Below, piece by piece: positions 45,947 through 54,662 of a stretch of 64,000 nt of DNA. The DNA comes from Rheinheimera sp. A13L. GTDB lineage: Bacteria > Pseudomonadota > Gammaproteobacteria > Enterobacterales > Alteromonadaceae. Below the pieces are notes generated by a model. It had not been told where the DNA came from, did not search any database, and saw nothing but the letters and a program-made list of their open reading frames with translations. Positions within the stretch are counted from its first letter, which is position 1; every line of letters begins with the position of its first letter. Both the position numbers and the translations under genes were made by a program. Location: NCBI RefSeq assembly GCF_000217935.1, contig NZ_AFHI01000019.1:1-64000 (forward strand). Direction: 5' to 3'.

Positions 45947-47827
45947 ATGGCCTTTTTACGTCAGTTTTCAATACGTCAGCGTTTGTTGCTGAATGCAGTG
46001 ACAGTCGCTGTGTCGATGTTAATTATGTTGGGGTTGTTATTGTTCCAAAGCAACCAGCTTAATTCTTTATCAGAGTTACGGCTTGAGGTTGAAAACCTCA
46101 AGCCAGCTGTACTGCAATTACGTCGTGATGAAAAGGACTTTTTACTGCGCTCTGATATCGAATATCAGCAAAAATTTAATCAGTCTTCAACTGAACTGAA
46201 CAATAAAGTCAAAGTGCTGACAGATGGCCTGGCAGCCGAAGGTATAGACACCACCGCCTTGAAGTCTTTTAGTGAGTTCACTCAAACCTATCAGCAGTTG
46301 TTTAATCAACTGGTGCAACTTTCGGTTGAGGTGGGTTTAGACCCTGAATCCGGTTTATATGGCGAGTTCCGTTCAAAAGCTCATGCGTTAGGCCAGGCTT
46401 TTAAAGACATCAGTGACTGGCAATTAACAGCTCAGTTATTACAACTGCGTCGTGATGAAAAAGACTTTATGCTGCGAAAAGATTTGAAGTACTTAACAGC
46501 TTTTAACAAAGGGCTCGCAGGTTTTCGTGCACAAATTCAGCAAAATATTTCAGACCCTGCTTTGGTGTCGCAATTGCAGCAATTGGCAGATGCTTATGGT
46601 GTAGCTTTTGTGCAATTAGTGGAAGGGGAGCAAAAAATTGGTTTGGCCCATGACCAGGGGCTGATGGGACAAATGCGTGCTGCTATTCATCAGACTGAAG
46701 ACAGCCTGGAATCTATGTCAAAAGAAGCTGAAGCTGCAGTACAGCAAGCCAGTTCGTCCAGTGAAACTCTGGCCATCAGCTTGTTTGTCCTGGTACTGGT
46801 TCTGGTGATAGCTTTAGTGCTGATGACCAGTAACAGCATTCTGCAACCTATACAAAAGGTCTGCGCGACCATAGCTTTAGTTCGCAGAGACAACGACTTC
46901 CGTTTACGGGTGGACGAAGAGGGTCAGGATGAAATGACCACTCTAGCTAAAGATTTTAATCATATGTTGTCTGATGTGCAGGGGCTGGTACGTAACGTCA
47001 ACCAAGCGTTGGAAATGTTGGATGTTGCCACACATGAACTGGCAAAATCCACCTCGGAAACCAGTAAAGGTATGGCACAGCAGCAAATGGAAAGCGATAT
47101 GGTGGCTACCGCTGTGACGGAAATGGGCGCTACTGTCGATGAAATAGCGGTCAATACCGAAAACACTGCGTCTAAAGCACAAGACACCAACGCCAACGCC
47201 ATGTCAGGTTTAAAAGAGGTAGAGCAAACCGTTAAACGTATTAATGGTTTATCCCAGGAACTGCAGCAAGCTTCAGTGGTTCTGACAGAACTGGAGCAAG
47301 ACAGCGCTACTATAGGCTCTGTGCTGGATGTGATCCGGGGTATAGCTGAACAAACCAATTTGTTGGCGCTCAATGCAGCTATTGAAGCGGCGCGTGCTGG
47401 CGAACAAGGTAGGGGGTTTGCCGTTGTGGCGGATGAAGTTCGTAGCCTGGCGCAGCGTACTCAGGAATCAACAGGCCAGATTGAGAAAATCATTTCAGGT
47501 CTACAGCAACGCACCAAAAACATTGTGGCTGTGATGCAAAACTGCCAGACTCAAGGCAAAGAAAGTGCCAGTCAGGCAGGCTCGACCATAGAGTTGTTAA
47601 GACAAATCACCAACGACGTGGCTCAGATTATGGATATGACTACCCAAATTGCCACTGCAGTGGAAGAGCAAAGTTTAGTGGCTGCTGATGTGAATAAAAA
47701 TGTAGTGCGTATTCGGGATATTTCTGAAGACTCGTTAAATATTTCCAAACACAATGCCCAAATCAGTGAAGAAGTTGCCAATCAGGCCAGTATGTTGCAT
47801 CAAACTGTGGATAAATTTAAGGCTTAA
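45947..47827 (+). CDS. Chemoreceptor with HBM-type sensor domain
   Basis: A 626-aa MCP. One membrane helix (about 12-32) is followed by a helical periplasmic sensor (about 33-280) holding two near-identical motifs, [11 protein letters not shown] and [11 protein letters not shown], about 104 residues apart. This is the helical bimodular (HBM) sensor pattern, whose best-known member McpS of Pseudomonas binds organic acids. A second membrane helix, a HAMP domain and the MCP signalling hairpin ([26 protein letters not shown] region near 473) follow. The ATG at 45947 has GGAG 9 nt upstream. The PAP2 gene lies 147 bp upstream. Confidence 0.92.
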   Translation: MAFLRQFSIRQRLLLNAVTVAVSMLIMLGLLLFQSNQLNSLSELRLEVENLKPAVLQLRRDEKDFLLRSDIEYQQKFNQSSTELNNKVKVLTDGLAAEGIDTTALKSFSEFTQTYQQLFNQLVQLSVEVGLDPESGLYGEFRSKAHALGQAFKDISDWQLTAQLLQLRRDEKDFMLRKDLKYLTAFNKGLAGFRAQIQQNISDPALVSQLQQLADAYGVAFVQLVEGEQKIGLAHDQGLMGQMRAAIHQTEDSLESMSKEAEAAVQQASSSSETLAISLFVLVLVLVIALVLMTSNSILQPIQKVCATIALVRRDNDFRLRVDEEGQDEMTTLAKDFNHMLSDVQGLVRNVNQALEMLDVATHELAKSTSETSKGMAQQQMESDMVATAVTEMGATVDEIAVNTENTASKAQDTNANAMSGLKEVEQTVKRINGLSQELQQASVVLTELEQDSATIGSVLDVIRGIAEQTNLLALNAAIEAARAGEQGRGFAVVADEVRSLAQRTQESTGQIEKIISGLQQRTKNIVAVMQNCQTQGKESASQAGSTIELLRQITNDVAQIMDMTTQIATAVEEQSLVAADVNKNVVRIRDISEDSLNISKHNAQISEEVANQASMLHQTVDKFKA

Positions 47828-47885
47828 AACTTTAGCCTGCTAACATGCTGTGGTTTACCGCGTAGTATTAATTCATCGTTTGCAA

Positions 47886-47916
47886 AGACCAGATGCAGCT
47901 TTTGCGCATCTGGTCT
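47886..47916. other. 11-bp perfect hairpin after the chemoreceptor gene
   Basis: AGACCAGATGC (47886-47896) and GCATCTGGTCT (47906-47916) pair perfectly around a 9-nt loop. No T-run follows in either direction except short ones, so it may be an mRNA 3'-end structure rather than an intrinsic terminator. Confidence 0.55.
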
Positions 47917-47952
47917 GCACTGCCAGCTCCGTAGCAAGTAAAACAAAATACC

Positions 47953-48095
47953 TTGTTGAGTTTTTCAGGAATTTATTATGTTTGTGTAAGCGGTTTGAAT
48001 TTGTTTAGGCAGACATGAGGTATGTTGATTCTTTCCCTGTTGATCCAGCAGTTTTAGTCCTTGTCTTTGAGGAGCTCTTTAGCTCCTCTTTTTCT
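47953..48095 (+). ncRNA. Candidate small RNA in the receptor-GGDEF/EAL gap
   Basis: TTGTTG (47953-47958) and TATGTT (47977-47982), 18 bp apart, could form a sigma70 promoter starting near 47989. About 100 bp later an intrinsic terminator (48069-48093) ends the unit. The sequence between has no convincing gene; the only reading frame runs across the terminator. The alternative is that this is just the distal end of the chemoreceptor transcript. Confidence 0.25.
48069..48093 (+). terminator. Intrinsic terminator
   Basis: GAGGAGCT-CTTT-AGCTCCTC, a perfect 8-bp stem, followed by a T-run, 76 bp before the next gene. It lies 242 bp past the chemoreceptor stop, which is far for its terminator. Confidence 0.85.
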
Positions 48096-48168
48096 TATCT
48101 GACCATGGAGCAATAATTCTGCCATAAATGTGTCGTATGCTTGCGGCTGTATTGTCGGGGGTCTATGT

Positions 48169-50619
48169 ATGCGAAAGTTTTTGGACTATTTACCACTCGC
48201 CAGCGCTCTTGTCATTCTCAGTACGACCCTGATTATTGCCGCTTATTCCTATCAGCAAGAATTTAATAAAAGCAAATTACGCTCTAGCAATCTGGCTCAG
48301 CAACTAGGCACTTCACTGGAGATACTGTCTGCAGACCGTTCGAGAGCTCTTCGTAGCCTTGCAGAGAACTGGCCAACCGGATTAGCGAATCCGGTAGATT
48401 GGTTTAATGTCAGAGCAAAAGATATCAGCAGGATGCTACCTGGCTTTGAAGATATAATCCTGTCTGATGCTCAAGCTCAGATCACATGGTCTATCCAGCA
48501 AGACAACCGAAGCTTGATCGCTACACCCTTGCAGAATTTATTGAACAGTACATTTGATTTTACTCATGAGTTTCACTCTGTCGTGATCACGTTACGCTCA
48601 GAGCACTATGTAGCACTGAGTATGCCCGTCTATATCAATGATAAACTGGCCTGGTATCTGACGGCCTTGATCGACAACAGAGCTGTGCTCTATGCATTAA
48701 CCAGTGATTTTGAAGAACGGCAAATTAGTCTGGATGTCATGGATGGGAATTTCCAAATTCTCTCCTTGGGTAAGATCAAAAACAGATACCCTTACGCAGA
48801 GATCCATAGCAGCTTCGCTAAACGAGACTGGCGTTTACAAACCCAAAGTTACGAAGATACGTATCGTCAGCCCTCCCTTATTGCACTAACCGGCTTTTTA
48901 TTATCTATAGCTGTGTACCTGATACTGTCGGGGTGGCTTCGACGTGAACTACATATCAAGGAGCTGCAGTCTTTTTATCAATCTGCAGCCGACGCTTCTT
49001 TAGACGGCGTCTTGCTTTTTGTTGCTACGACCATTGTAACCAGGCCCAGATTTACTGTGATTAGCCTTAATAAAGTCGCAGCAGAGCTGTTTTATCAAAT
49101 ACACCCTATTCCTTCGCACACCAGTCTGACAACCTTTAGTCATCATATTGGCTATCCGCAACTTGAAGAGCTTAGTCTGAAGGTGTATCAGCATGGCGAA
49201 CCCTTCAGCGATATCATTCAGACGCATGAGCGTATGAGTCCAGTAAGTTGGCTAAAGATTCAATTGGTGCGTACCGAAAAAGGTGTTGCATTAACCTTGC
49301 ACGATGTATCGAAAGAGCAAGAGCTGCAACAAAAAATTGTATTCCAGGCACATCATGATCAATTAACCGGACTATTAAACCGCTATGCCTTTAGTCATGA
49401 ATTGCAGCGTTTAGTTGGTGAACAATCCAGGTCATTTTTATGCTACATCGATATGGACAGGTTTAAGCAAGTGAACGATAGCTGCGGCCATGTGGCGGGA
49501 GATGAATTGCTGCAAAAGGTTGCTCAATTATTGTCCAGTTGCTTAAAGCGAAATGATGTACTGGCTCGAGTCGGAGGAGACGAGTTTTGTCTGGTGATCA
49601 GAAATAAGACTCTACCCCAGGTAAAAATCGTATTGGATCGACTTCTCAAACTCATTGCTGATTTCAGGTTCCGTTGGAATGATCAGGTGTTCATTGTTGG
49701 TGCCAGTATAGGCGTACTTGAGCTGAGCGATGGTTATCACAGAGATCCGATTGATATGATGAAGGCCGCAGATGCAGGCTGCTACATTGCTAAAAATGCA
49801 GGCAGAAATCAGTATTTTATTGTGGACGACAGAACGCCGGAATTTAACCATATTGAACAAGAACGCTACTTTATGAATGTGGTTCGTCGAGCTCTGGTGA
49901 ATGACGAGTTTACTCTTTACGCACAGCCTATAATCCCGCTGGCTAAAACAGGACAAATCCATATCGAGATTTTGTTGCGACTCAAAGGCGATACGGGGGA
50001 GGACATTTCCCCTGGAGTATTTATTCCACTCGCTGAGCGTCAGGGCATGATGCGGGAAATAGACCAATGGGTGATCACTAAGGTCTTAAGTGAACTGGAA
50101 CATCACCCGGAGTATTTAACCGAGCTGGATAAATGCGCCATTAATATCTCTGCGGTGTCATTGTGCGATTTGAGTTTTTTGCCCTGGTTGGTGGCTCAAC
50201 TAAAAGCCAGCAATGTACCAGGTTCTAAATTGTGTTTTGAAATAACAGAAACTGCAGCTATTACAAACCTGGCTCATGCTCAGAAGTTTATCCGAGAGCT
50301 ACGCCAACTCGGTTGTCGTTTTTCGCTGGACGATTTTGGCGTGGGTATGTCTTCTTTTGGTTCCCTGAAAACCTTAGACGTGGATTACGTCAAGATTGAC
50401 GGGTCTTTTGTCAGAAATATGAAGTGTGACAGCTCTGACGCGGCTTTAGTAAAAGCCATGACAGATATAGTCCATAGCATGAAAAAAGAGGCTATTGCTG
50501 AATTTGTCAGTGACAACGAAACCTGTATTTTGCTCAAAGAATTTGGCGTTGAATATGGTCAGGGCTTTGGTCTTGCTATGCCTGAGCCGTGGACACAAAT
50601 TTGCGATAAATCTAAATAG
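48169..50619 (+). CDS. Sensor GGDEF/EAL protein with extracytoplasmic domain
   Basis: The 816-aa product has a membrane helix (about 8-27), an extracytoplasmic sensor (about 28-235), a second helix (about 238-262), a weak PAS-like stretch (about 270-385), a GGDEF domain (about 390-555) and an EAL domain (about 570-815). GGDEF is intact (ARVGGDEF), but the product-inhibition site five residues upstream reads K-R-N-D rather than R-x-x-D. The EAL set is nearly complete, with EILLR replacing EALVR and AEFV replacing AEGV. It may both make and degrade c-di-GMP. The ATG at 48169 has a GGGGG-type ribosome-binding site. Confidence 0.88.
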   Translation: MRKFLDYLPLASALVILSTTLIIAAYSYQQEFNKSKLRSSNLAQQLGTSLEILSADRSRALRSLAENWPTGLANPVDWFNVRAKDISRMLPGFEDIILSDAQAQITWSIQQDNRSLIATPLQNLLNSTFDFTHEFHSVVITLRSEHYVALSMPVYINDKLAWYLTALIDNRAVLYALTSDFEERQISLDVMDGNFQILSLGKIKNRYPYAEIHSSFAKRDWRLQTQSYEDTYRQPSLIALTGFLLSIAVYLILSGWLRRELHIKELQSFYQSAADASLDGVLLFVATTIVTRPRFTVISLNKVAAELFYQIHPIPSHTSLTTFSHHIGYPQLEELSLKVYQHGEPFSDIIQTHERMSPVSWLKIQLVRTEKGVALTLHDVSKEQELQQKIVFQAHHDQLTGLLNRYAFSHELQRLVGEQSRSFLCYIDMDRFKQVNDSCGHVAGDELLQKVAQLLSSCLKRNDVLARVGGDEFCLVIRNKTLPQVKIVLDRLLKLIADFRFRWNDQVFIVGASIGVLELSDGYHRDPIDMMKAADAGCYIAKNAGRNQYFIVDDRTPEFNHIEQERYFMNVVRRALVNDEFTLYAQPIIPLAKTGQIHIEILLRLKGDTGEDISPGVFIPLAERQGMMREIDQWVITKVLSELEHHPEYLTELDKCAINISAVSLCDLSFLPWLVAQLKASNVPGSKLCFEITETAAITNLAHAQKFIRELRQLGCRFSLDDFGVGMSSFGSLKTLDVDYVKIDGSFVRNMKCDSSDAALVKAMTDIVHSMKKEAIAEFVSDNETCILLKEFGVEYGQGFGLAMPEPWTQICDKSK

Positions 50620-51030
50620 TTATAGGTTTTAGCAGAAGCTTCTCTTTGAAAGTAGCTTTGTTGTTTATAGTTATGCAGCTCAATTGCTACGGGGATTTTC
50701 AATAACAGGTTTAAGTTGTCGGTGGTAAATGCACACGCAAACTTAATTTGTCTGAACTGTGTCTCGGTCTTAAAGATGGATCGACACCTTTTAAATTCTG
50801 CTATTGAGCATAGTTATAAGTGTCAGCCCCAATAGCATAAGTCAACTCAGTTTTATGTTGTGTCATAGAACCAGATGATTAAGTAGTTTGGTCGTTCCAC
50901 AGCGTCATAAAAAACCAGTATTTCTGTAATACACACGTAATTGCAATGGCATAGCATTTTGCCCATAAAGATGAGTGATTTACATATTGTTTTAAATCAC
51001 TGTAACTCAATAATTCAGCCATAACTGACG
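50620..51030. other. Intergenic region upstream of siaA with a degraded duplicate
   Basis: The first part (50627-50702) is a diverged copy of the sequence at 54250-54327 upstream of the small gene 54332-54652. Weaker similarity continues to about 50765 (AAACTTAATTTGTCTGAA against AAACTGCAATTATCTGAG inside that gene). The remainder is AT-rich and must hold the siaA promoter; no clear -35/-10 pair was chosen. Confidence 0.45.
50627..50702 (+). repeat. Left copy of a 75-bp direct repeat flanking the sia operon
   Basis: The best-conserved core here is TTATAGTTATGCAGCTCAAT, followed by TGCTACGGGGATTTTCA. The partner at 54250-54327 reads TTATAGTTATGCGGTTCAAT, then TGCAGCAAGGATTTGCA. By eye about seven in ten positions agree over 75 bp, in the same orientation. 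Confidence 0.6.
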
Positions 51031-52281
51031 ATGACCACTATGCAAATGTCGCCGCTTCCGCCAATGAGTTTTAGAGCAGTCGTTCAGCAGCCCAGTGCGC
51101 TGGATCTGTGTGTGGAAACCCCTTGGGTTACTGCAGACGATCTCAATGAAAGGGTATTAGAGGTATTTAGCAAACACCGTGACCTGACCAGTTTGCCTGT
51201 CACTGAAGACGATCGGCCTATTGGACTTATTAGCCGCAGTATTTTTTTATCGCAGATGAGCAAAGCTTATCACAAGGAACTCTATGGCCGTAAAAGCTGT
51301 ATTGCTTTTATGGATAAAGATCCTCTGGTTGTTGATGCGGGAATGGATATTGAGAGCCTTACTTTCAAAGCCGTAGAGTTCGGCGAAAAAGCGCTGGCCG
51401 ATGGTTTTATCATTACCCGGGAGGGTAAGCTGGCTGGCGTTGGCCATGGCTTGCAACTGATGCGTATTGTTGCGGACATTCAAGCTGCGCGCAACCGTCA
51501 AGTAACCCATAGTATTGAATATGCTAGTGTTATTCAGCGCTCTATGTTACGCACCTCAAGCGAGGCACTGCAAAATGTGTTGCCGGATTCCGACTTGGTA
51601 TGGGAACCACGCGACATAGTCGGCGGTGATTTTTACCACTTTGCTTCGCAAAAGGGTGGCTGGTTTGGTGCTGTGGCCGATTGCACAGGTCATGGTGTCC
51701 CTGGCGCATTTATGACGCTGATTGCCAGCAGTAGCCTGGGCCAAGCCATTGAGCAACTGGGGGCGGATAACCCGTCGCAATTGCTAGGTCAGGTCAACCG
51801 CGGCATTAAACAAATGCTTGGCCAGATCAATGATCAGGATGCTACGCCGGGATCAGATGATGGCATGGATGCGGCTTTCTTTTGGTTTAACACCGCCGAG
51901 CGGACCTTATTGTTTGCTGGTGCCAAATCCATTCTGTTTGTGCTCCACCCCGGTGAAGAGGGGGTGGAAATGATAGACGGCGACCGCAAGGGGGTGGGCT
52001 ATGTTGACAGTGATATGGATTTTAACTGGACGAATCGCTTAGTGCAGCTCAGGGCAGGCAGCCTGGTATTTGTGACCACTGATGGTCTGATTGATCAGAT
52101 TGGCGGCCCAAAGGCGATCGCCTTTGGCAAACGTCGTATTCGGGAGGTCTTGCTGGCAAACCGCCATCAACCCAGCTGCACCATTAACCAGATCATGCTT
52201 GATACTTTTGGCGAATGGCAAGGACAGCAGCAGCGTCGTGATGATTTAACTTTTTTCTGCTTTCGTGTACAGGAATCTTAA
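51031..52281 (+). CDS. siaA: SiaA-like PP2C/SpoIIE phosphatase with CBS-type sensor
   Basis: This 416-aa soluble protein has two CBS-like repeats (about 20-145; ERVLEVFSKHRDLTSLPVTEDDRPIGLIS is the clearest), a short helical linker (about 146-175) and a C-terminal SpoIIE/RsbU PP2C phosphatase. Metal and active-site motifs are DIVGGDFYH near 193, ADCTGHGVPGAFMT near 213, TTDGLIDQIGG near 350 and DDLTFFCF near 403. In Pseudomonas aeruginosa SiaA dephosphorylates SiaC to activate the cyclase SiaD, but has a membrane/HAMP sensor. The replacement by CBS repeats is the notable feature. It overlaps siaB by 1 bp (TAATG). Confidence 0.82.
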   Translation: MTTMQMSPLPPMSFRAVVQQPSALDLCVETPWVTADDLNERVLEVFSKHRDLTSLPVTEDDRPIGLISRSIFLSQMSKAYHKELYGRKSCIAFMDKDPLVVDAGMDIESLTFKAVEFGEKALADGFIITREGKLAGVGHGLQLMRIVADIQAARNRQVTHSIEYASVIQRSMLRTSSEALQNVLPDSDLVWEPRDIVGGDFYHFASQKGGWFGAVADCTGHGVPGAFMTLIASSSLGQAIEQLGADNPSQLLGQVNRGIKQMLGQINDQDATPGSDDGMDAAFFWFNTAERTLLFAGAKSILFVLHPGEEGVEMIDGDRKGVGYVDSDMDFNWTNRLVQLRAGSLVFVTTDGLIDQIGGPKAIAFGKRRIREVLLANRHQPSCTINQIMLDTFGEWQGQQQRRDDLTFFCFRVQES

Positions 52282-52850
52282 TGACTACACCTTTGTTCGT
52301 TAATGATCAGCTGGCGTTTTGTGAAATTGCCCGCAAGCATCACGTGATTTTTTATTATGTTGGTTACTTCTCGCAGAATATTGTTGCTGCCATGGCCGAT
52401 GCAGTAAAACTTAAACTGGAAGTCAGCGGTGTAAACGGCCCGACCCGGCGTAAATTGTTTTCATCCTTTGTCGAAATGGCTCAGAACATTATTCATTATT
52501 CTGCGGATGCCTTAACGCCCGCAGAGCAAGTTAACCATGAAATACGTCATGGTTCGGTCTGCATTAGTGAAAATGCCGGACAATACAACTTACTCTGTGC
52601 CAACCCTATTAGCACTGATGTTGCTGAAGACCTGCGCCAGCGCTTAGAGGCATTGCGGGGCATGACGATGGATGAGATCAAGCAAGCCTATAAGGAGTCA
52701 CTGCGCGCTGAAGCTCACGAAGGTAGTAAGGGAGCAGGTTTGGGTTTTCTGACGATGGCACGTGATTCACGTGAACCGCTGGAGTTTGAGTTTTGGCCTA
52801 TGGAACAACGCCCAGATGTGGCTATGTTCTACCTCAAAGCCTCTATCTGA
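52281..52850 (+). CDS. siaB: SiaB-family protein kinase
   Basis: A 189-aa protein with a GHKL/HATPase-like fold: an N-box-like FVEMAQNIIHYS near residue 64 and a G-box-like GSKGAGLGFLTMA near 150. It matches the SiaB (DUF6272) family, whose Pseudomonas member phosphorylates SiaC, opposing SiaA. It lies between the phosphatase and the SiaC-like gene; the ATG overlaps the siaA stop by 1 bp. Confidence 0.85.
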   Translation: MTTPLFVNDQLAFCEIARKHHVIFYYVGYFSQNIVAAMADAVKLKLEVSGVNGPTRRKLFSSFVEMAQNIIHYSADALTPAEQVNHEIRHGSVCISENAGQYNLLCANPISTDVAEDLRQRLEALRGMTMDEIKQAYKESLRAEAHEGSKGAGLGFLTMARDSREPLEFEFWPMEQRPDVAMFYLKASI

Positions 52851-52893
52851 AAGAATTAAGCTATAAACTGAATCGATGGAGAGAAAATTGTTG

Positions 52894-53274
52894 ATGGAAA
52901 ATTTATATATAGCCGCCACCCCAAGTTCGCCAGAAGTGAACTTCGATTTTGCGCAACACCACCTTAGTGTTCGCGGCGAGTCTTATCCGGAGAATGCAGC
53001 AGCATTTTACGGCGACATCATCAAATCCCTGCGTGATTACTTAGCGCTTTGTACCGATACTAGTATTAGCATGGATATTGCTCTGGCTTATTTCAACAGT
53101 TCCAGTACCAAGATGTTGTTTAATATTTTTGAAGCGCTGAATGATGCACAACGTGCTGGTAATAAAATTACGGTGAATTGGTATCACGATGAAGAAGACG
53201 ATACCATGCTGGAGTTTGGTCAGGAACTCAGCGACGATTTCACTGACATCACCTTTATCAACCACGCCGTCTGA
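52894..53274 (+). CDS. siaC: SiaC-family regulatory phosphoprotein (DUF1987)
   Basis: A 126-aa protein of the DUF1987/SiaC family. MENLYIAATPSSPEVNFDF, then GESYPENAAAFYGDIIKSL, then the switch segment ALAYFNSSSTKMLFNIFEAL, then NKITVNWYHDEEDDTMLEFGQEL. In Pseudomonas, SiaC is phosphorylated on a threonine (T68) in the equivalent N-(T/S)-S-S region and, when unphosphorylated, binds and activates SiaD. Here the segment has serines instead, so serine phosphorylation is inferred. GGAGAG before the ATG at 52894 favours that start over 52876. Confidence 0.88.
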   Translation: MENLYIAATPSSPEVNFDFAQHHLSVRGESYPENAAAFYGDIIKSLRDYLALCTDTSISMDIALAYFNSSSTKMLFNIFEALNDAQRAGNKITVNWYHDEEDDTMLEFGQELSDDFTDITFINHAV

Positions 53275-53292
53275 CAAGACTGATGCAGTATT

Positions 53293-54015
53293 ATGTCTCA
53301 GCCTAATCCCGATTTGTTTGACCAGGAAAATCTTGCGCTTGCCGCGGCTCGCTCAACTTTTGAAAGCGACACAGCATCCTCTGCCCAGTACCGCGAAGCA
53401 CTTGGCGAGTTGATTAACTGCTATGAACGGTTACTGCGTGAGACCAGCCGTTTAATCCGCCGCAGTGACCGCGAAGAATTTGAAATGAATCAGCTTAATA
53501 ACAGGCTAAATGAGCTGGCAAGTGAACTGGAATACCGTGCCACCCACGATGCACTGACCAATGCACTGAACAGAGGTGCAGTTATAGCAAAGGCAAATCA
53601 GATTATCCGCAGCCAGGGGCTTGCAATCATTGTGCTCGATATAGATTTTTTCAAACAGGTAAACGATAGTTTTGGCCATTTGGTGGGTGACAAAGTAATT
53701 TGTGGCGTCGTAGAAGCGGTGGAGCGTTGCTTACCCGAAAGTGGCCTGGTAGGGCGGGTTGGAGGTGAGGAATTTACCGTGTTGCTGCAAGACAGCGATT
53801 ACACTCAGGCATTTACCATTGCAGAGCACATTCGCGCTGAAATTGCAGGCTGGGATTTCTCCTTACCTCAACCGAGGCAAATCACTGCAAGCTTTGGTGT
53901 AAGCTGGACACCGGCAGGCGCGAGTTTCAGTATTGCTTATGGTGCCGCAGACGAAGCGCTGTATAAAGCCAAAAAAGCCGGCCGCAACCGCGTGATGCGA
54001 GCCGACCAGCTGTAA
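53293..54015 (+). CDS. siaD: SiaD-like diguanylate cyclase
   Basis: A 240-aa soluble protein. A coiled helical N-terminus (about 20-85, with the motif CYERLLRETSRLIRRSDR typical of SiaD-type cyclases) is followed by a GGDEF domain (about 90-240) with an intact GGEEF active site and ATHDALTNALNRGA at its start. No R-x-x-D inhibitory site is visible five residues upstream of GGEEF. It should make c-di-GMP when bound by unphosphorylated SiaC. Last gene of the siaABCD operon, 18 bp after siaC. Confidence 0.88.
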   Translation: MSQPNPDLFDQENLALAAARSTFESDTASSAQYREALGELINCYERLLRETSRLIRRSDREEFEMNQLNNRLNELASELEYRATHDALTNALNRGAVIAKANQIIRSQGLAIIVLDIDFFKQVNDSFGHLVGDKVICGVVEAVERCLPESGLVGRVGGEEFTVLLQDSDYTQAFTIAEHIRAEIAGWDFSLPQPRQITASFGVSWTPAGASFSIAYGAADEALYKAKKAGRNRVMRADQL

Positions 54016-54331
54016 CCAGATTAACCTTATCCTCGTATGATCAAAATACCTAAGCTGCCAACTCAAGTCTGAGTGAAATAGCTGATCCTAATTGTGATAC
54101 AGCTGCTTCAACCTATGCTTACCACCCGTAAATGCTGCAGCGATATCCATAAAGTAATAAAACTGCTCCAGTAATCAGAGAATTTTTTTATCAGGCTAGC
54201 TATATCTGGCTGGCGGGGCCAAATTTGTTGTAAATCAAAGTAGTTGCAGATTTTTGGCAGCAGTTTCTCGTTTTATAGCGTAGTTTTGCTTATAGTTATG
54301 CGGTTCAATTGCAGCAAGGATTTGCATCACT
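54016..54331. other. Intergenic region downstream of siaD
   Basis: No gene or terminator is supported. It contains the right copy of the flanking direct repeat (54250-54327), which ends 4 bp before the next start codon. Confidence 0.5.
54250..54327 (+). repeat. Right copy of the 75-bp direct repeat flanking the sia operon
   Basis: Same orientation as 50627-50702, with the strongest match over the last 40 bp. It includes the AAGGAT ribosome-binding-site-like block of the downstream small gene, so the repeat corresponds to that gene's promoter and leader region. Confidence 0.6.
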
Positions 54332-54652
54332 ATGTTGAAATGTGTGAGTGTTCAATGTTCGCGTAAACTGCAATTATCTGAGCGTGAGCGACTGGCGATA
54401 GTTGACGAGCAGGGTAAAATTTTTATGTATACAGGGCTTTTTGGATCAGAAAAAGACCTGATGGACAAAGCTGCTCAACAGCAAGTGGCTTTTGTTTTTG
54501 TGAATAACAGTTTCTATTTGCCTGAGTCATTTCTTCAGTCGATGTACCCAGAGCGTATGCAGCAATTGAGTGAGATGCGCAACAGCATTGATGAACAATG
54601 TGAGTGTGAGTCCTCAAGCTTGGCGGGTTCACATGAACTTTCGTTTGGGTAG
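54332..54652 (+). CDS. Small protein of unknown function
   Basis: I do not recognise this 106-aa protein. It has an N-terminal two-Cys segment (CVSVQCSRKLQLSERERLAI), a central FVFVNNSFYLPESFLQSMYPERMQQLSEMR, and an acidic, Ser/Cys-rich tail. No signal peptide or membrane helix. The start lies just after the conserved repeat block, with AAGGAT 13 nt upstream. A degraded duplicate of its leader appears before siaA. It converges on the DUF971 gene, 10 bp apart. Moderately likely to be a real gene. Confidence 0.5.
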   Translation: MLKCVSVQCSRKLQLSERERLAIVDEQGKIFMYTGLFGSEKDLMDKAAQQQVAFVFVNNSFYLPESFLQSMYPERMQQLSEMRNSIDEQCECESSSLAGSHELSFG

Positions 54653-54662
54653 TCTCCTGGGC

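Larger units (their letters stand above)
47828..48168. other. Intergenic region between chemoreceptor and GGDEF/EAL gene
   Basis: Contains the perfect hairpin at 47886-47916, a possible promoter near 47953-47982 and the terminator at 48069-48093. The last 75 bp hold the start region of the downstream gene. No protein gene is supported. Confidence 0.5.

Noticed and set aside
48004-48112. Short frame starting ATGAGGTATGTT near the terminator
   Set aside because: It reads straight through a strong intrinsic terminator and has low-complexity Ser and Leu content.
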